Shown piece by piece: positions 34,701 to 46,330 of a stretch of 64,000 nt of DNA. How positions within the stretch are numbered: position 1 is the stretch's first letter; the number at the start of each line of letters is the position of its first letter. A program made the position numbers and the translations under genes. This DNA is from Cyprinodon diabolis. Taxonomy: Eukaryota; Chordata; Actinopteri; Cyprinodontiformes; Cyprinodontidae. Under the pieces are notes generated by a model that did no database searches, had not been told where the DNA came from, and worked only from the letters and a program-made list of their open reading frames with translations. The stretch is from the NCBI GenBank assembly GCA_030533445.1, contig CM060065.1, positions 3,646,341 to 3,710,340 of the forward strand, in the 5' to 3' direction.

Positions 34701-35339
34701 TCTGTCGGCAGCAGCGGGCACCATCAGCTACTCCGATGTCAGGCTCTGTTGGCAGCAGTAGCCACCATCAGCCACTTCGATGTCAGGCTCTGTCGGCAGC
34801 AGCGGGCACCATCAGGCACTCCGATGTCAGGCTCTGCCGGCAGCAGCGGGCACCATCAGCCACTCCGATGTAAGGCTCTGCCGGCAGCAGCGGGCACCAT
34901 CAGCCACTCCGATGTCAGGCTCTGCCGGCAGCAGCGGGCAGCCACTCTGATGTCAGGGCTCTGTCGACAGCAGCGGGCACCATCAGCCACTCCGATGTCA
35001 GGGCTCTGCCGGCAGCAGTGGGCACCATCAGCCACTCCGATGTAAGGCTCTGCCGGCAGCATTGGGCACCATCAGCCACTCCGATGTCAGGCTCTGCCGG
35101 CAGCAGTGGGCACCATCAGCCACTCCGATGTAAGGCTCTGCCGGCAGCAGTGGGCACCATCAGCCACTCCGATGTAAGGCTCTGCCGGCAGCAGCGGGCA
35201 CCATCAGCCACTCCGATGTCAGGCTCTGCCGGCAGCAGCGGGCAGCCACTCTGATGTCAGGGCTCTGTCGACAGCAGCGGGCACCATCAGCCACTCCGAT
35301 GTCAGGGCTCTGCCGGCAGCAGCGGGCACTCCGATGTCA

Positions 35340-36245
35340 GGCTCTGCCGGCACCATCAGCCACTCCGATGTCAGGCTCTGTCGGCACCATCAGCCACTCC
35401 GATGTCAGGCTCTGTCTGCAGCAGTGGGCACCATCAGCCACTCCGATGTCAGGCTCTGTCAGCACCATCAGCCACTCCGATGTCAGGCTCTGCCGGCAAC
35501 AGTAGCCACCATCAGCTACTCCGATGTCAGGCTCTGTCAGCACCATCAGCCACTCCGATGTCAGGCTCTGTCGGCAACAGTAGCCACCATCAGCTACTCC
35601 GATGTCAGGCTCTGTTGGCAGCAGTAGCCACCATCAGCCACTCCGATGTCAGGCTCTGTCGGCAGCAGCGGGCACCATCAGCCACTCCGATGTCAGGCTC
35701 TGTCGGCACCATCAGCCACTCCGATGTCAGGCTCTGTCGGCAGCAGCGGGCACCATCAGCCACTCCGATGTCAGGCTCTGTCGGCACCATCAGCCACTCC
35801 GATGTCAGGCTCTGTCGGCAGCAGTGGGCACCATCAGCCACTCCGATGTCAGGCTCTGTCAGCACCATCAGCCACTCCGATGTCAGGCTCTGCCGGCAAC
35901 AGTAGCCACCATCAGCTACTCCGATGTCAGGCTCTGTCGGCAACAGTAGCCACCATCAGCTACTCCGATGTCAGGCTCTGTTGGCAGCAGTAGCCACCAT
36001 CAGCCACTCCGATGTCAGGCTCTGTCGGCAGCAGTGGGCACCATCAGCCACTCCGATGTCAGGCTCTGTCGGCACCATCAGCCACTCCGATGTCAGGCTC
36101 TGCCGGCAGCAGCGGGCACCATCAGCCACTCCGATGTCAGGCTCTGCCGGCACAATCAGCCACTCCAATGTCAGGCTCTGTCGGCACCATCAGCCACTCC
36201 GATGTCAGGCTCTGTCGGCACCATCAGCCACTCCGATGTCAGGCT
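35340..36245. repeat. Cluster of 34-bp short units
   Basis: Alternating full units and units missing 10 bp (GTCGGCACCATCAGCC, without GCAGCGGGCA). Related clusters lie at 22330-22380, 22820-22930, 23790-24070, 24490-25130, 32220-32860 and 41840-42690. Adding or removing such a unit shifts the reading frame relative to 44-bp neighbours. Confidence 0.85.
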
Positions 36246-37329
36246 CTGTCGGCAACAGTAGCCACCATCAGCTACTCCGATGTCAGGCTCTGTTGGCAGC
36301 AGTAGCCACCATCAGTCACTCCGATGTCAGGCTCTGCCGGCAGCAGTAGCCACCATCAGCCACTCCGATGTCAGGCTCTGTCGGCAGCAGTAGCCACCAT
36401 CAGCCACTCCGATGTCAGGCTCTGTCGGCAGCAGTAGCCACCATCAGCCACTCCGATGTCAGGCTCTGCCGGCAGCAGTAGCCAACATCAGCCACTCCGA
36501 TGTCAGGCTCTGTCGGCAGCAGCGGGCACCATCAGCCACTCCGATGTCAGGCTCTGTCGGCAGCAGTAGCCAACATCAGCCACTCCGATGTCAGGCTCTG
36601 TCGGCAGCAGCGGGCACCATCAGCCAATCCGATGTCAGGCTCTGTCGGCAGCAGTAGCCACCATCAGCCACTCCGATGTCAGGCTCTGTCGGCAGCAGTA
36701 GCCACCATCAGCCACTCCGATGTCAGGCTCTGCCGGCAGCAGTAGCCACCATCAGCCACTCCGATGTCAGGCTCTGCCGGCAGCAGCGGGCACCATCAGC
36801 CAGTCCGATGTCAGGCTCTGTCGGCAGCAGTAGCCACCATCAGCCACTCCGATTTCAGGCTCTGTCGGCAGCAGCGGGCTCCATCAGCCACTTCGATGTC
36901 AGGCTTTGCCGGCAGCAGCGGGCACCATCAGCCACTCCGATGTCAGGATCTGTCGGCACCATCAGCCACTACGATGTCAGGCTCTGCCGGCAGCAGTAGC
37001 CACCATCAGCTACTCCGATGTCAGGCTCTCTTGGCAGCAGTAGCCACCATCAGCAAATCCGATGTCAGGCTCTGTTAGCAGCAGTAGCCACCATCAGCCA
37101 CTCCGATGTCAGGCTCTGCCAGCAGCAGCGGGCACCATCAGCCACTCCGATGTCAGGCTCTGTCGGCAGCAGCGGGCACCATCAGCCACTCCGATGTCAG
37201 GCTCTGTCGGCAGCAGCGGGCACCATCAGCCACTCCTATGTCAGGCTCTGTCGGCAGCAGCGGGCACCATCAGCCACTCCGATGTCAGGCTCTGTCGGCA
37301 GCAGCGGGCACCATCAGCCACTCCGATGT

Positions 37330-37630
37330 CAGGCTCTGTCGGCCCTCTGTCGGCAGCAGCGGGCACCATCAGCCACTCCGATGTCAGGCTATGTCGGCCC
37401 TCTGTCGGCAGCAGCGGGCACCATCAGCCACTCCGATGTCAAGCTCTGGCGGCAGCAGCGGGCACCATCAGCCACTCCGATGTCAGGCTCTGTCGGCCCT
37501 CTGTCGGCAGCAGCGGGCACCATCAGCCACTCCGATGTCAGGCTATGTCGGCCCTCTGTCGGCAGCAGCGGGCACCATCAGCCACTCCGATGTCAGGCTC
37601 TGTCGGCCTTCTGTCGGCAGCAGCGGGCAC
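37330..37630. repeat. Cluster of 55-bp long units
   Basis: Units containing an 11-bp internal tandem duplication (CTCTGTCGGC followed by CCTCTGTCGGC) give a 55-bp period. Other examples are at 23645, 24344, 33185-33310, 43795-44080, 46505-46700, 49093-49285, 54295-54480 and 63545-63620. Confidence 0.85.
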
Positions 37631-39470
37631 CATCAGCCACTCCGATGTCAGGCTCTGCCGGCAGCAGCGGGCACCATCAGCCACTCCGATGTCAGGGCTC
37701 TGTCGGCAGCAGTGGGCACCATCAGCCACTCCGATGTCAGGTTCTGCCGGCAGCAGTAGCCACCATCAGCCACTCCGATGTCAGGCTCTGTCGACACCAT
37801 CAGCCACTCCGATGTCAGGCTCTGCCGGCAGCAGTAGCCACCATCAGCCACTCCGATGTCAGCCTCTGCCGGCAGCAGTAGCCACCATCAGCCACTCCGA
37901 TGTCAGGCTCTGTTGGCAGCAGTCGGCACCATCAGCCACTCCGATGTCAGGCTCTGTTGGCAGCAGCGGGCACCATCAGCCACTCCGATGTCAGGCTCTG
38001 CCGGCAGCAGTAGCCACCATCAGCCACTCCGATGTAAGGCTCTGCCGGCAGCAGTAGCCAACATCAGCCACTCCGATGTCAGGTTCTGTTAGCAGCAGTA
38101 GCCAACATCAGCCACTCCGATGTCAGGTTCTGTTAGCAGCAGTAGCCAACATCAGGCACTCCGATGTCAGGCTCTGCCGGCAGCAGTAGCCACCATCAGC
38201 CACTCCGATGTAAGGCTCTGCCAGCAGCAGTAGCCAACATCAGCCACTCCGATGTCAGGCTCTGCCGGCAGCAGCGGGCACCATCAGCCACTCCGATGTC
38301 AGGCTCTGTCGGCAGCAGCGGGCACCATTAGCCAGTCCGATGTCAGGCTATGTCGGCAGCAGTAGCCACCATCAGCCACTCCGATTTCAGGCTCTGTTAG
38401 CAGCAGTAGCCACCATCAGCCACTCCGATGTCAGGCTCTGCCGGCAGCAGTAGCCACCATCAGCTATTCCGATGTCAGGCTCTGTTGACAGCAGTAGCCA
38501 CCATCAGCAAATCCGATGTCAGGCTCTGTTAGCAGCAGTAGCCACCATCAGCCACTCCGATGTCAGGCTCTGCCGGCAGCAGCGGGCACCATCAGCCACT
38601 CCGATGTCAGGGCTTTGTCGGCAGCAGCGGGCACCATGGGCCACTCCGATGTCAGGCTCTGCCGGCAGCAGCGGGCACCATCGGCCACTCCGATGTCAGG
38701 CTCTGCCGGCAGCAGCGGGCACCATCAGCCACTCCGATGTCAGGCTCTGCCGGCAGCAGCGGGCACCATGGGCCACTCCGATGTCAGGCTCTGCCGGCAG
38801 CAGCGGGCACCATCGGCCACTCCGATGTCAGGCTCTGCCGGCAGCAGCGGGCACCATCAGCCACTCCGATGTCAGGCTCTGTCGGCAGCAGCGGGCACCA
38901 TCAGCCACTCCGATGTCAGGCTCTGCCGGCAGCAGCGGGCACCATCAGCCACTCCGATGTCAGGCTCTAGCGGGCACCATCAGCCACTCCGATGTCAGGC
39001 TCTGCCGGCAGCAGCGGGCACCATCAGCCACTCCGATGTCAGAATCTGTCGGCAGCAGCGGGCTCCATCAGCCACTCCGATGTCAGGCTCTGCCGGCAGC
39101 AGCGGGCACCAACAGCCACTCCGATGTCAGGCTCTCTCGGCAGCAGCGGGCACCATCAGCTACTCCGATGTCAGGCTCTGTCGGCAGCAGTAGCCACCAT
39201 AAGCCACTCCGATGTCAGGCTCTGTCGGCAGCAGTAGCCACCATCAACAACTCCGATGTCAGGCTCTGTCAGCAGCAGCGGGCACCATCAGCCACTCTGA
39301 TGTCAGGCTCTGCCGGCAGGAGTAGCCACCATCAGCCACTCCGATGTCAGGCTCTGCCGGCAGCAGCGGGCACCATCAGCCACTACAATGTCAGGCTCTG
39401 CCGGCAGCAGCGGGCACCATCAGCCACTCCGATGTCAGGCTCTGTTAGCAGCAGTAGCCAACATCAGCCA

Positions 39471-40670
39471 CTCCGATGTCAGGCTCTGCCTGCTGCAGTA
39501 GCCAACATCAGCCACTCCGATGTAAGGCTCTGCCGGCAGCAGTAGCCAACATCAGCCACTCCGATGTCAGGTTCTGTTAGCAGCAGTAGCCACCATCAGC
39601 CACTCCGATGTCAGGCTCTGCCTGCTGCAGTAGCCAACATCAGCCACTCCGATGTAAGGCTCTGCCGGCAGCAGTAGCCACCATCAGCCACTCCGATGTC
39701 AGGCTCTGCCTGCTGCAGTAGCCAACATCAGCCACTCCGATGTAAGGCTCTGCCGGCAGCAGTAGCCAACATCAGCCACTCCGATGTCAGGCTCTGCCGG
39801 CAGCAGTAGCCACCATCAGCCACTCCGATGTCAGGCTCTGCCGGCAGCAGTAGCCAACATCAGCCACTCCGATGTCAGGTTCTGTTAGCAGCAGTAGCCA
39901 ACATCAGGCACTCCGATGTCAGGCTCTGCCGGCCGCAGTAGCCACCATCAGCCACTCCGATGTCAGGTTCTGTTAGCAGCAGTAGCCAACATCAGGCACT
40001 CCGATGTCAGGCTCTGCCGGCAGCAGTAGCCAACATCAGCCACTCCGATGTCAGGCTCTGCCGGCAGCAGCGGGCACCATTAGCCAGTCCGATGTCAGGC
40101 TATGTCGGCAGCAGTAGCCACCATCAGCCACTCCGATGTCAGGCTCTGTCGGCAGCAGCGGGCACCATCAGCCACTCCGATGTCAGGCTCTGTCGGCAGC
40201 AGCGGGCACCATTAGCCAGTCCGATGTCAGGCTATGTCGGGTGCAGTAGCCACCATCAGCCACTCCGATGTCAGGCTCTGTCGGCAGCAGCGGGCACCAT
40301 CAGCTACTCCGATGTCAGGCTCTGTTGGCAGCAGTAGCCACCATCAGCCACTTCGATGTCAGGCTCTGTCGGCAGCAGCGGGCACCATCAGGCACTCCGA
40401 TGTCAGGCTCTGCCGGCAGCAGCGGGCACCATCAGCCACTCCGATGTAAGGCTCTGCCGGCAGCAGCGGGCACCATCAGCCACTCCGATGTCAGGCTCTG
40501 CCGGCAGCAGCGGGCAGCCACTCTGATGTCAGGGCTCTGTCGACAGCAGCGGGCACCATCAGCCACTCCGATGTCAGGGCTCTGCCGGCAGCAGTGGGCA
40601 CCATCAGCCACTCCGATGTAAGGCTCTGCCGGCAGCATTGGGCACCATCAGCCACTCCGATGTCAGGCTC
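39471..40670. repeat. Third partial copy of the 33.9-35.1 kb block
   Basis: Matches 33895-35098 at an offset of 5576, including the CCTGCTGCAG variant, the CGGCCGCAG variant, TATGTCGGGTGCAG, and the shortened GCGGGCAGCCACTCTGATG unit. It abuts the next copy, so the 34384-, 39960- and 40880-anchored blocks form a triplicate; the last two are 920 bp apart. Confidence 0.85.
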
Positions 40671-43600
40671 TGCCGGCAGCAGTAGCCAACATCAGCCACT
40701 CCGATGTCAGGCTCTGCCGGCAGCAGTAGCCACCATCAGCCACTCCGATGTCAGGCTCTGCCGGCAGCAGTAGCCAACATCAGCCACTCCGATGTCAGGT
40801 TCTGTTAGCAGCAGTAGCCAACATCAGGCACTCCGATGTCAGGCTCTGCCGGCCGCAGTAGCCACCATCAGCCACTCCGATGTCAGGTTCTGTTAGCAGC
40901 AGTAGCCAACATCAGGCACTCCGATGTCAGGCTCTGCCGGCAGCAGTAGCCAACATCAGCCACTCCGATGTCAGGCTCTGCCGGCAGCAGCGGGCACCAT
41001 TAGCCAGTCCGATGTCAGGCTATGTCGGCAGCAGTAGCCACCATCAGCCACTCCGATGTCAGGCTCTGTCGGCAGCAGCGGGCACCATCAGCCACTCCGA
41101 TGTCAGGCTCTGTCGGCAGCAGCGGGCACCATTAGCCAGTCCGATGTCAGGCTATGTCGGGTGCAGTAGCCACCATCAGCCACTCCGATGTCAGGCTCTG
41201 TCGGCAGCAGCGGGCACCATCAGCTACTCCGATGTCAGGCTCTGTTGGCAGCAGTAGCCACCATCAGCCACTTCGATGTCAGGCTCTGTCGGCAGCAGCG
41301 GGCACCATCAGGCACTCCGATGTCAGGCTCTGCCGGCAGCAGCGGGCACCATCAGCCACTCCGATGTAAGGCTCTGCCGGCAGCAGCGGGCACCATCAGC
41401 CACTCCGATGTCAGGCTCTGCCGGCAGCAGCGGGCAGCCACTCTGATGTCAGGGCTCTGTCGACAGCAGCGGGCACCATCAGCCACTCCGATGTCAGGGC
41501 TCTGCCGGCAGCAGTGGGCACCATCAGCCACTCCGATGTAAGGCTCTGCCGGCAGCATTGGGCACCATCAGCCACTCCGATGTCAGGCTCTGCCGGCAGC
41601 AGTGGGCACCATCAGCCACTCCGATGTAAGGCTCTGCCGGCAGCAGTGGGCACCATCAGCCACTCCGATGTAAGGCTCTGCCGGCAGCAGCGGGCACCAT
41701 CAGCCACTCCGATGTCAGGCTCTGCCGGCAGCAGCGGGCAGCCACTCTGATGTCAGGGCTCTGTCGACAGCAGCGGGCACCATCAGCCACTCCGATGTCA
41801 GGGCTCTGCCGGCAGCAGCGGGCACTCCGATGTCAGGCTCTGTCGGCACCATCAGCCACTCCGATGTCAGGCTCTGTCTGCAGCAGTGGGCACCATCAGC
41901 CACTCCGATGTCAGGCTCTGTCAGCACCATCAGCCACTCCGATGTCAGGCTCTGCCGGCAACAGTAGCCACCATCAGCTACTCCGATGTCAGGCTCTGTC
42001 AGCACCATCAGCCACTCCGATGTCAGGCTCTGTCGGCAACAGTAGCCACCATCAGCTACTCCGATGTCAGGCTCTGTTGGCAGCAGTAGCCACCATCAGC
42101 CACTCCGATGTCAGGCTCTGTCGGCAGCAGCGGGCACCATCAGCCACTCCGATGTCAGGCTCTGTCGGCACCATCAGCCACTCCGATGTCAGGCTCTGTC
42201 GGCAGCAGCGGGCACCATCAGCCACTCCGATGTCAGGCTCTGTCGGCACCATCAGCCACTCCGATGTCAGGCTCTGTCGGCAGCAGTGGGCACCATCAGC
42301 CACTCCGATGTCAGGCTCTGTCAGCACCATCAGCCACTCCGATGTCAGGCTCTGCCGGCAACAGTAGCCACCATCAGCTACTCCGATGTCAGGCTCTGTC
42401 GGCAACAGTAGCCACCATCAGCTACTCCGATGTCAGGCTCTGTTGGCAGCAGTAGCCACCATCAGCCACTCCGATGTCAGGCTCTGTCGGCAGCAGTGGG
42501 CACCATCAGCCACTCCGATGTCAGGCTCTGTCGGCACCATCAGCCACTCCGATGTCAGGCTCTGCCGGCAGCAGCGGGCACCATCAGCCACTCCGATGTC
42601 AGGCTCTGCCGGCACAATCAGCCACTCCAATGTCAGGCTCTGTCGGCACCATCAGCCACTCCGATGTCAGGCTCTGTCGGCACCATCAGCCACTCCGATG
42701 TCAGGCTCTGTCGGCAACAGTAGCCACCATCAGCTACTCCGATGTCAGGCTCTGTTGGCAGCAGTAGCCACCATCAGTCACTCCGATGTCAGGCTCTGCC
42801 GGCAGCAGTAGCCACCATCAGCCACTCCGATGTCAGGCTCTGTCGGCAGCAGTAGCCACCATCAGCCACTCCGATGTCAGGCTCTGTCGGCAGCAGTAGC
42901 CACCATCAGCCACTCCGATGTCAGGCTCTGCCGGCAGCAGTAGCCAACATCAGCCACTCCGATGTCAGGCTCTGTCGGCAGCAGCGGGCACCATCAGCCA
43001 CTCCGATGTCAGGCTCTGTCGGCAGCAGTAGCCAACATCAGCCACTCCGATGTCAGGCTCTGTCGGCAGCAGCGGGCACCATCAGCCAATCCGATGTCAG
43101 GCTCTGTCGGCAGCAGTAGCCACCATCAGCCACTCCGATGTCAGGCTCTGTCGGCAGCAGTAGCCACCATCAGCCACTCCGATGTCAGGCTCTGCCGGCA
43201 GCAGTAGCCACCATCAGCCACTCCGATGTCAGGCTCTGCCGGCAGCAGCGGGCACCATCAGCCAGTCCGATGTCAGGCTCTGTCGGCAGCAGTAGCCACC
43301 ATCAGCCACTCCGATTTCAGGCTCTGTCGGCAGCAGCGGGCTCCATCAGCCACTTCGATGTCAGGCTTTGCCGGCAGCAGCGGGCACCATCAGCCACTCC
43401 GATGTCAGGATCTGTCGGCACCATCAGCCACTACGATGTCAGGCTCTGCCGGCAGCAGTAGCCACCATCAGCTACTCCGATGTCAGGCTCTCTTGGCAGC
43501 AGTAGCCACCATCAGCAAATCCGATGTCAGGCTCTGTTAGCAGCAGTAGCCACCATCAGCCACTCCGATGTCAGGCTCTGCCAGCAGCAGCGGGCACCAT

Positions 43601-46330
43601 CAGCCACTCCGATGTCAGGCTCTGTCGGCAGCAGCGGGCACCATCAGCCACTCCGATGTCAGGCTCTGTCGGCAGCAGCGGGCACCATCAGCCACTCCTA
43701 TGTCAGGCTCTGTCGGCAGCAGCGGGCACCATCAGCCACTCCGATGTCAGGCTCTGTCGGCAGCAGCGGGCACCATCAGCCACTCCGATGTCAGGCTCTG
43801 TCGGCCCTCTGTCGGCAGCAGCGGGCACCATCAGCCACTCCGATGTCAGGCTATGTCGGCCCTCTGTCGGCAGCAGCGGGCACCATCAGCCACTCCGATG
43901 TCAAGCTCTGGCGGCAGCAGCGGGCACCATCAGCCACTCCGATGTCAGGCTCTGTCGGCCCTCTGTCGGCAGCAGCGGGCACCATCAGCCACTCCGATGT
44001 CAGGCTATGTCGGCCCTCTGTCGGCAGCAGCGGGCACCATCAGCCACTCCGATGTCAGGCTCTGTCGGCCCTCTGTCGGCAGCAGCGGGCACCATCAGCC
44101 ACTCCGATGTCAGGCTCTGCCGGCAGCAGCGGGCACCATCAGCCACTCCGATGTCAGGGCTCTGTCGGCAGCAGTGGGCACCATCAGCCACTCCGATGTC
44201 AGGTTCTGCCGGCAGCAGTAGCCACCATCAGCCACTCCGATGTCAGGCTCTGTCGACACCATCAGCCACTCCGATGTCAGGCTCTGCCGGCAGCAGTAGC
44301 CACCATCAGCCACTCCGATGTCAGCCTCTGCCGGCAGCAGTAGCCACCATCAGCCACTCCGATGTCAGGCTCTGTTGGCAGCAGTCGGCACCATCAGCCA
44401 CTCCGATGTCAGGCTCTGTTGGCAGCAGCGGGCACCATCAGCCACTCCGATGTCAGGCTCTGCCGGCAGCAGTAGCCACCATCAGCCACTCCGATGTAAG
44501 GCTCTGCCGGCAGCAGTAGCCAACATCAGCCACTCCGATGTCAGGTTCTGTTAGCAGCAGTAGCCAACATCAGCCACTCCGATGTCAGGTTCTGTTAGCA
44601 GCAGTAGCCAACATCAGGCACTCCGATGTCAGGCTCTGCCGGCAGCAGTAGCCACCATCAGCCACTCTGATGTAAGGCTCTGCCAGCAGCAGTAGCCAAC
44701 ATCAGCCACTCCGATGTCAGGCTCTGCCGGCAGCAGCGGGCACCATCAGCCACTCCGATGTCAGGCTCTGTCGGCAGCAGCGGGCACCATTAGCCAGTCC
44801 GATGTCAGGCTATGTCGGCAGCAGTAGCCACCATCAGCCACTCCGATTTCAGGCTCTGTTAGCAGCAGTAGCCACCATCAGCCACTCCGATGTCAGGCTC
44901 TGCCGGCAGCAGTAGCCACCATCAGCTATTCCGATGTCAGGCTCTGTTGACAGCAGTAGCCACCATCAGCAAATCCGATGTCAGGCTCTGTTAGCAGCAG
45001 TAGCCACCATCAGCCACTCCGATGTCAGGCTCTGCCGGCAGCAGCGGGCACCATCAGCCACTCCGATGTCAGGGCTTTGTCGGCAGCAGCGGGCACCATG
45101 GGCCACTCCGATGTCAGGCTCTGCCGGCAGCAGCGGGCACCATCGGCCACTCCGATGTCAGGCTCTGCCGGCAGCAGCGGGCACCATCAGCCACTCCGAT
45201 GTCAGGCTCTGCCGGCAGCAGCGGGCACCATGGGCCACTCCGATGTCAGGCTCTGCCGGCAGCAGCGGGCACCATCGGCCACTCCGATGTCAGGCTCTGC
45301 CGGCAGCAGCGGGCACCATCAGCCACTCCGATGTCAGGCTCTGTCGGCAGCAGCGGGCACCATCAGCCACTCCGATGTCAGGCTCTGCCGGCAGCAGCGG
45401 GCACCATCAGCCACTCCGATGTCAGGCTCTAGCGGGCACCATCAGCCACTCCGATGTCAGGCTCTGCCGGCAGCAGCGGGCACCATCAGCCACTCCGATG
45501 TCAGAATCTGTCGGCAGCAGCGGGCACCATCAGCCACTCCGATGTCAGGCTCTGCCGGCAGCAGCGGGCACCATCAGCCACTCCGATGTCAGGCTCTGCC
45601 GGCAGCAGCGGGCACCATGGGCCACTCCGATGTCAGGCTCTGCCGGCAGCAGCGGGCACCATCGGCCACTCCGATGTCAGGCTCTGCCGGCAGCAGCGGG
45701 CACCATCAGCCACTCCGATGTCAGGCTCTGTCGGCAGCAGCGGGCACCATCAGCCACTCCGATGTCAGGCTCTGCCGGCAGCAGCGGGCACCATCAGCCA
45801 CTCCGATGTCAGGCTCTAGCGGGCACCATCAGCCACTCCGATGTCAGGCTCTGCCGGCAGCAGCGGGCACCATCAGCCACTCCGATGTCAGAATCTGTCG
45901 GCAGCAGCGGGCACCATCAGCCACTCCGATGTCAGGCTCTGCCGGCAGCAGCGGGCACCAACAGCCACTCCGATGTCAGGCTCTCTCGGCAGCAGCGGGC
46001 ACCATCAGCTACTCCGATGTCAGGCTCTGTCGGCAGCAGTAGCCACCATAAGCCACTCCGATGTCAGGCTCTGTCGGCAGCAGTAGCCACCATCAACAAC
46101 TCCGATGTCAGGCTCTGTCAGCAGCAGCGGGCACCATCAGCCACTCTGATGTCAGGCTCTGCCGGCAGGAGTAGCCACCATCAGCCACTCCGATGTCAGG
46201 CTCTGCCGGCAGCAGCGGGCACCATCAGCCACTACAATGTCAGGCTCTGCCGGCAGCAGCGGGCACCATCAGCCACTCCGATGTCAGGCTCTGTTAGCAG
46301 CAGTAGCCAACATCAGCCACTCCGATGTCA
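40666..46330. repeat. About 6.5-kb tandem duplication in the 44-bp array, copy 2
   Basis: Second copy of 34170-39480, carrying one 34-bp loss and one 387-bp gain relative to it. Its right part (44934-46394) is again related to 47865-48938. Confidence 0.85.
45046..45819. repeat. 387-bp tandem duplication (8 x 44 + 35)
   Basis: A nine-unit block ending in a 35-bp unit (GGCTCTAGCGGGCACCAT) occurs twice here, ending at about 45432 and 45819. The corresponding places at 38560-38970 and 47953-48363 have it once. It contains the CCATGGGCCACTCC and CCATCGGCCACTCC variants. It is absent from the related 38.5-kb copy, so it is a later local gain. Confidence 0.85.

Larger units (their letters stand above)
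34170..39480. repeat. About 6.5-kb tandem duplication in the 44-bp array, copy 1
   Basis: Matches 40666-46330. The offset is 6496 up to about 35340, then 6462 after one 34-bp unit present here is absent from copy 2, then 6849 after about 38970 because copy 2 has gained 387 bp. The remaining order of variants is preserved, with rare differences such as GGCCTTCTGTCGG (37607) against GGCCCTCTGTCGG (44069). Confidence 0.85.
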
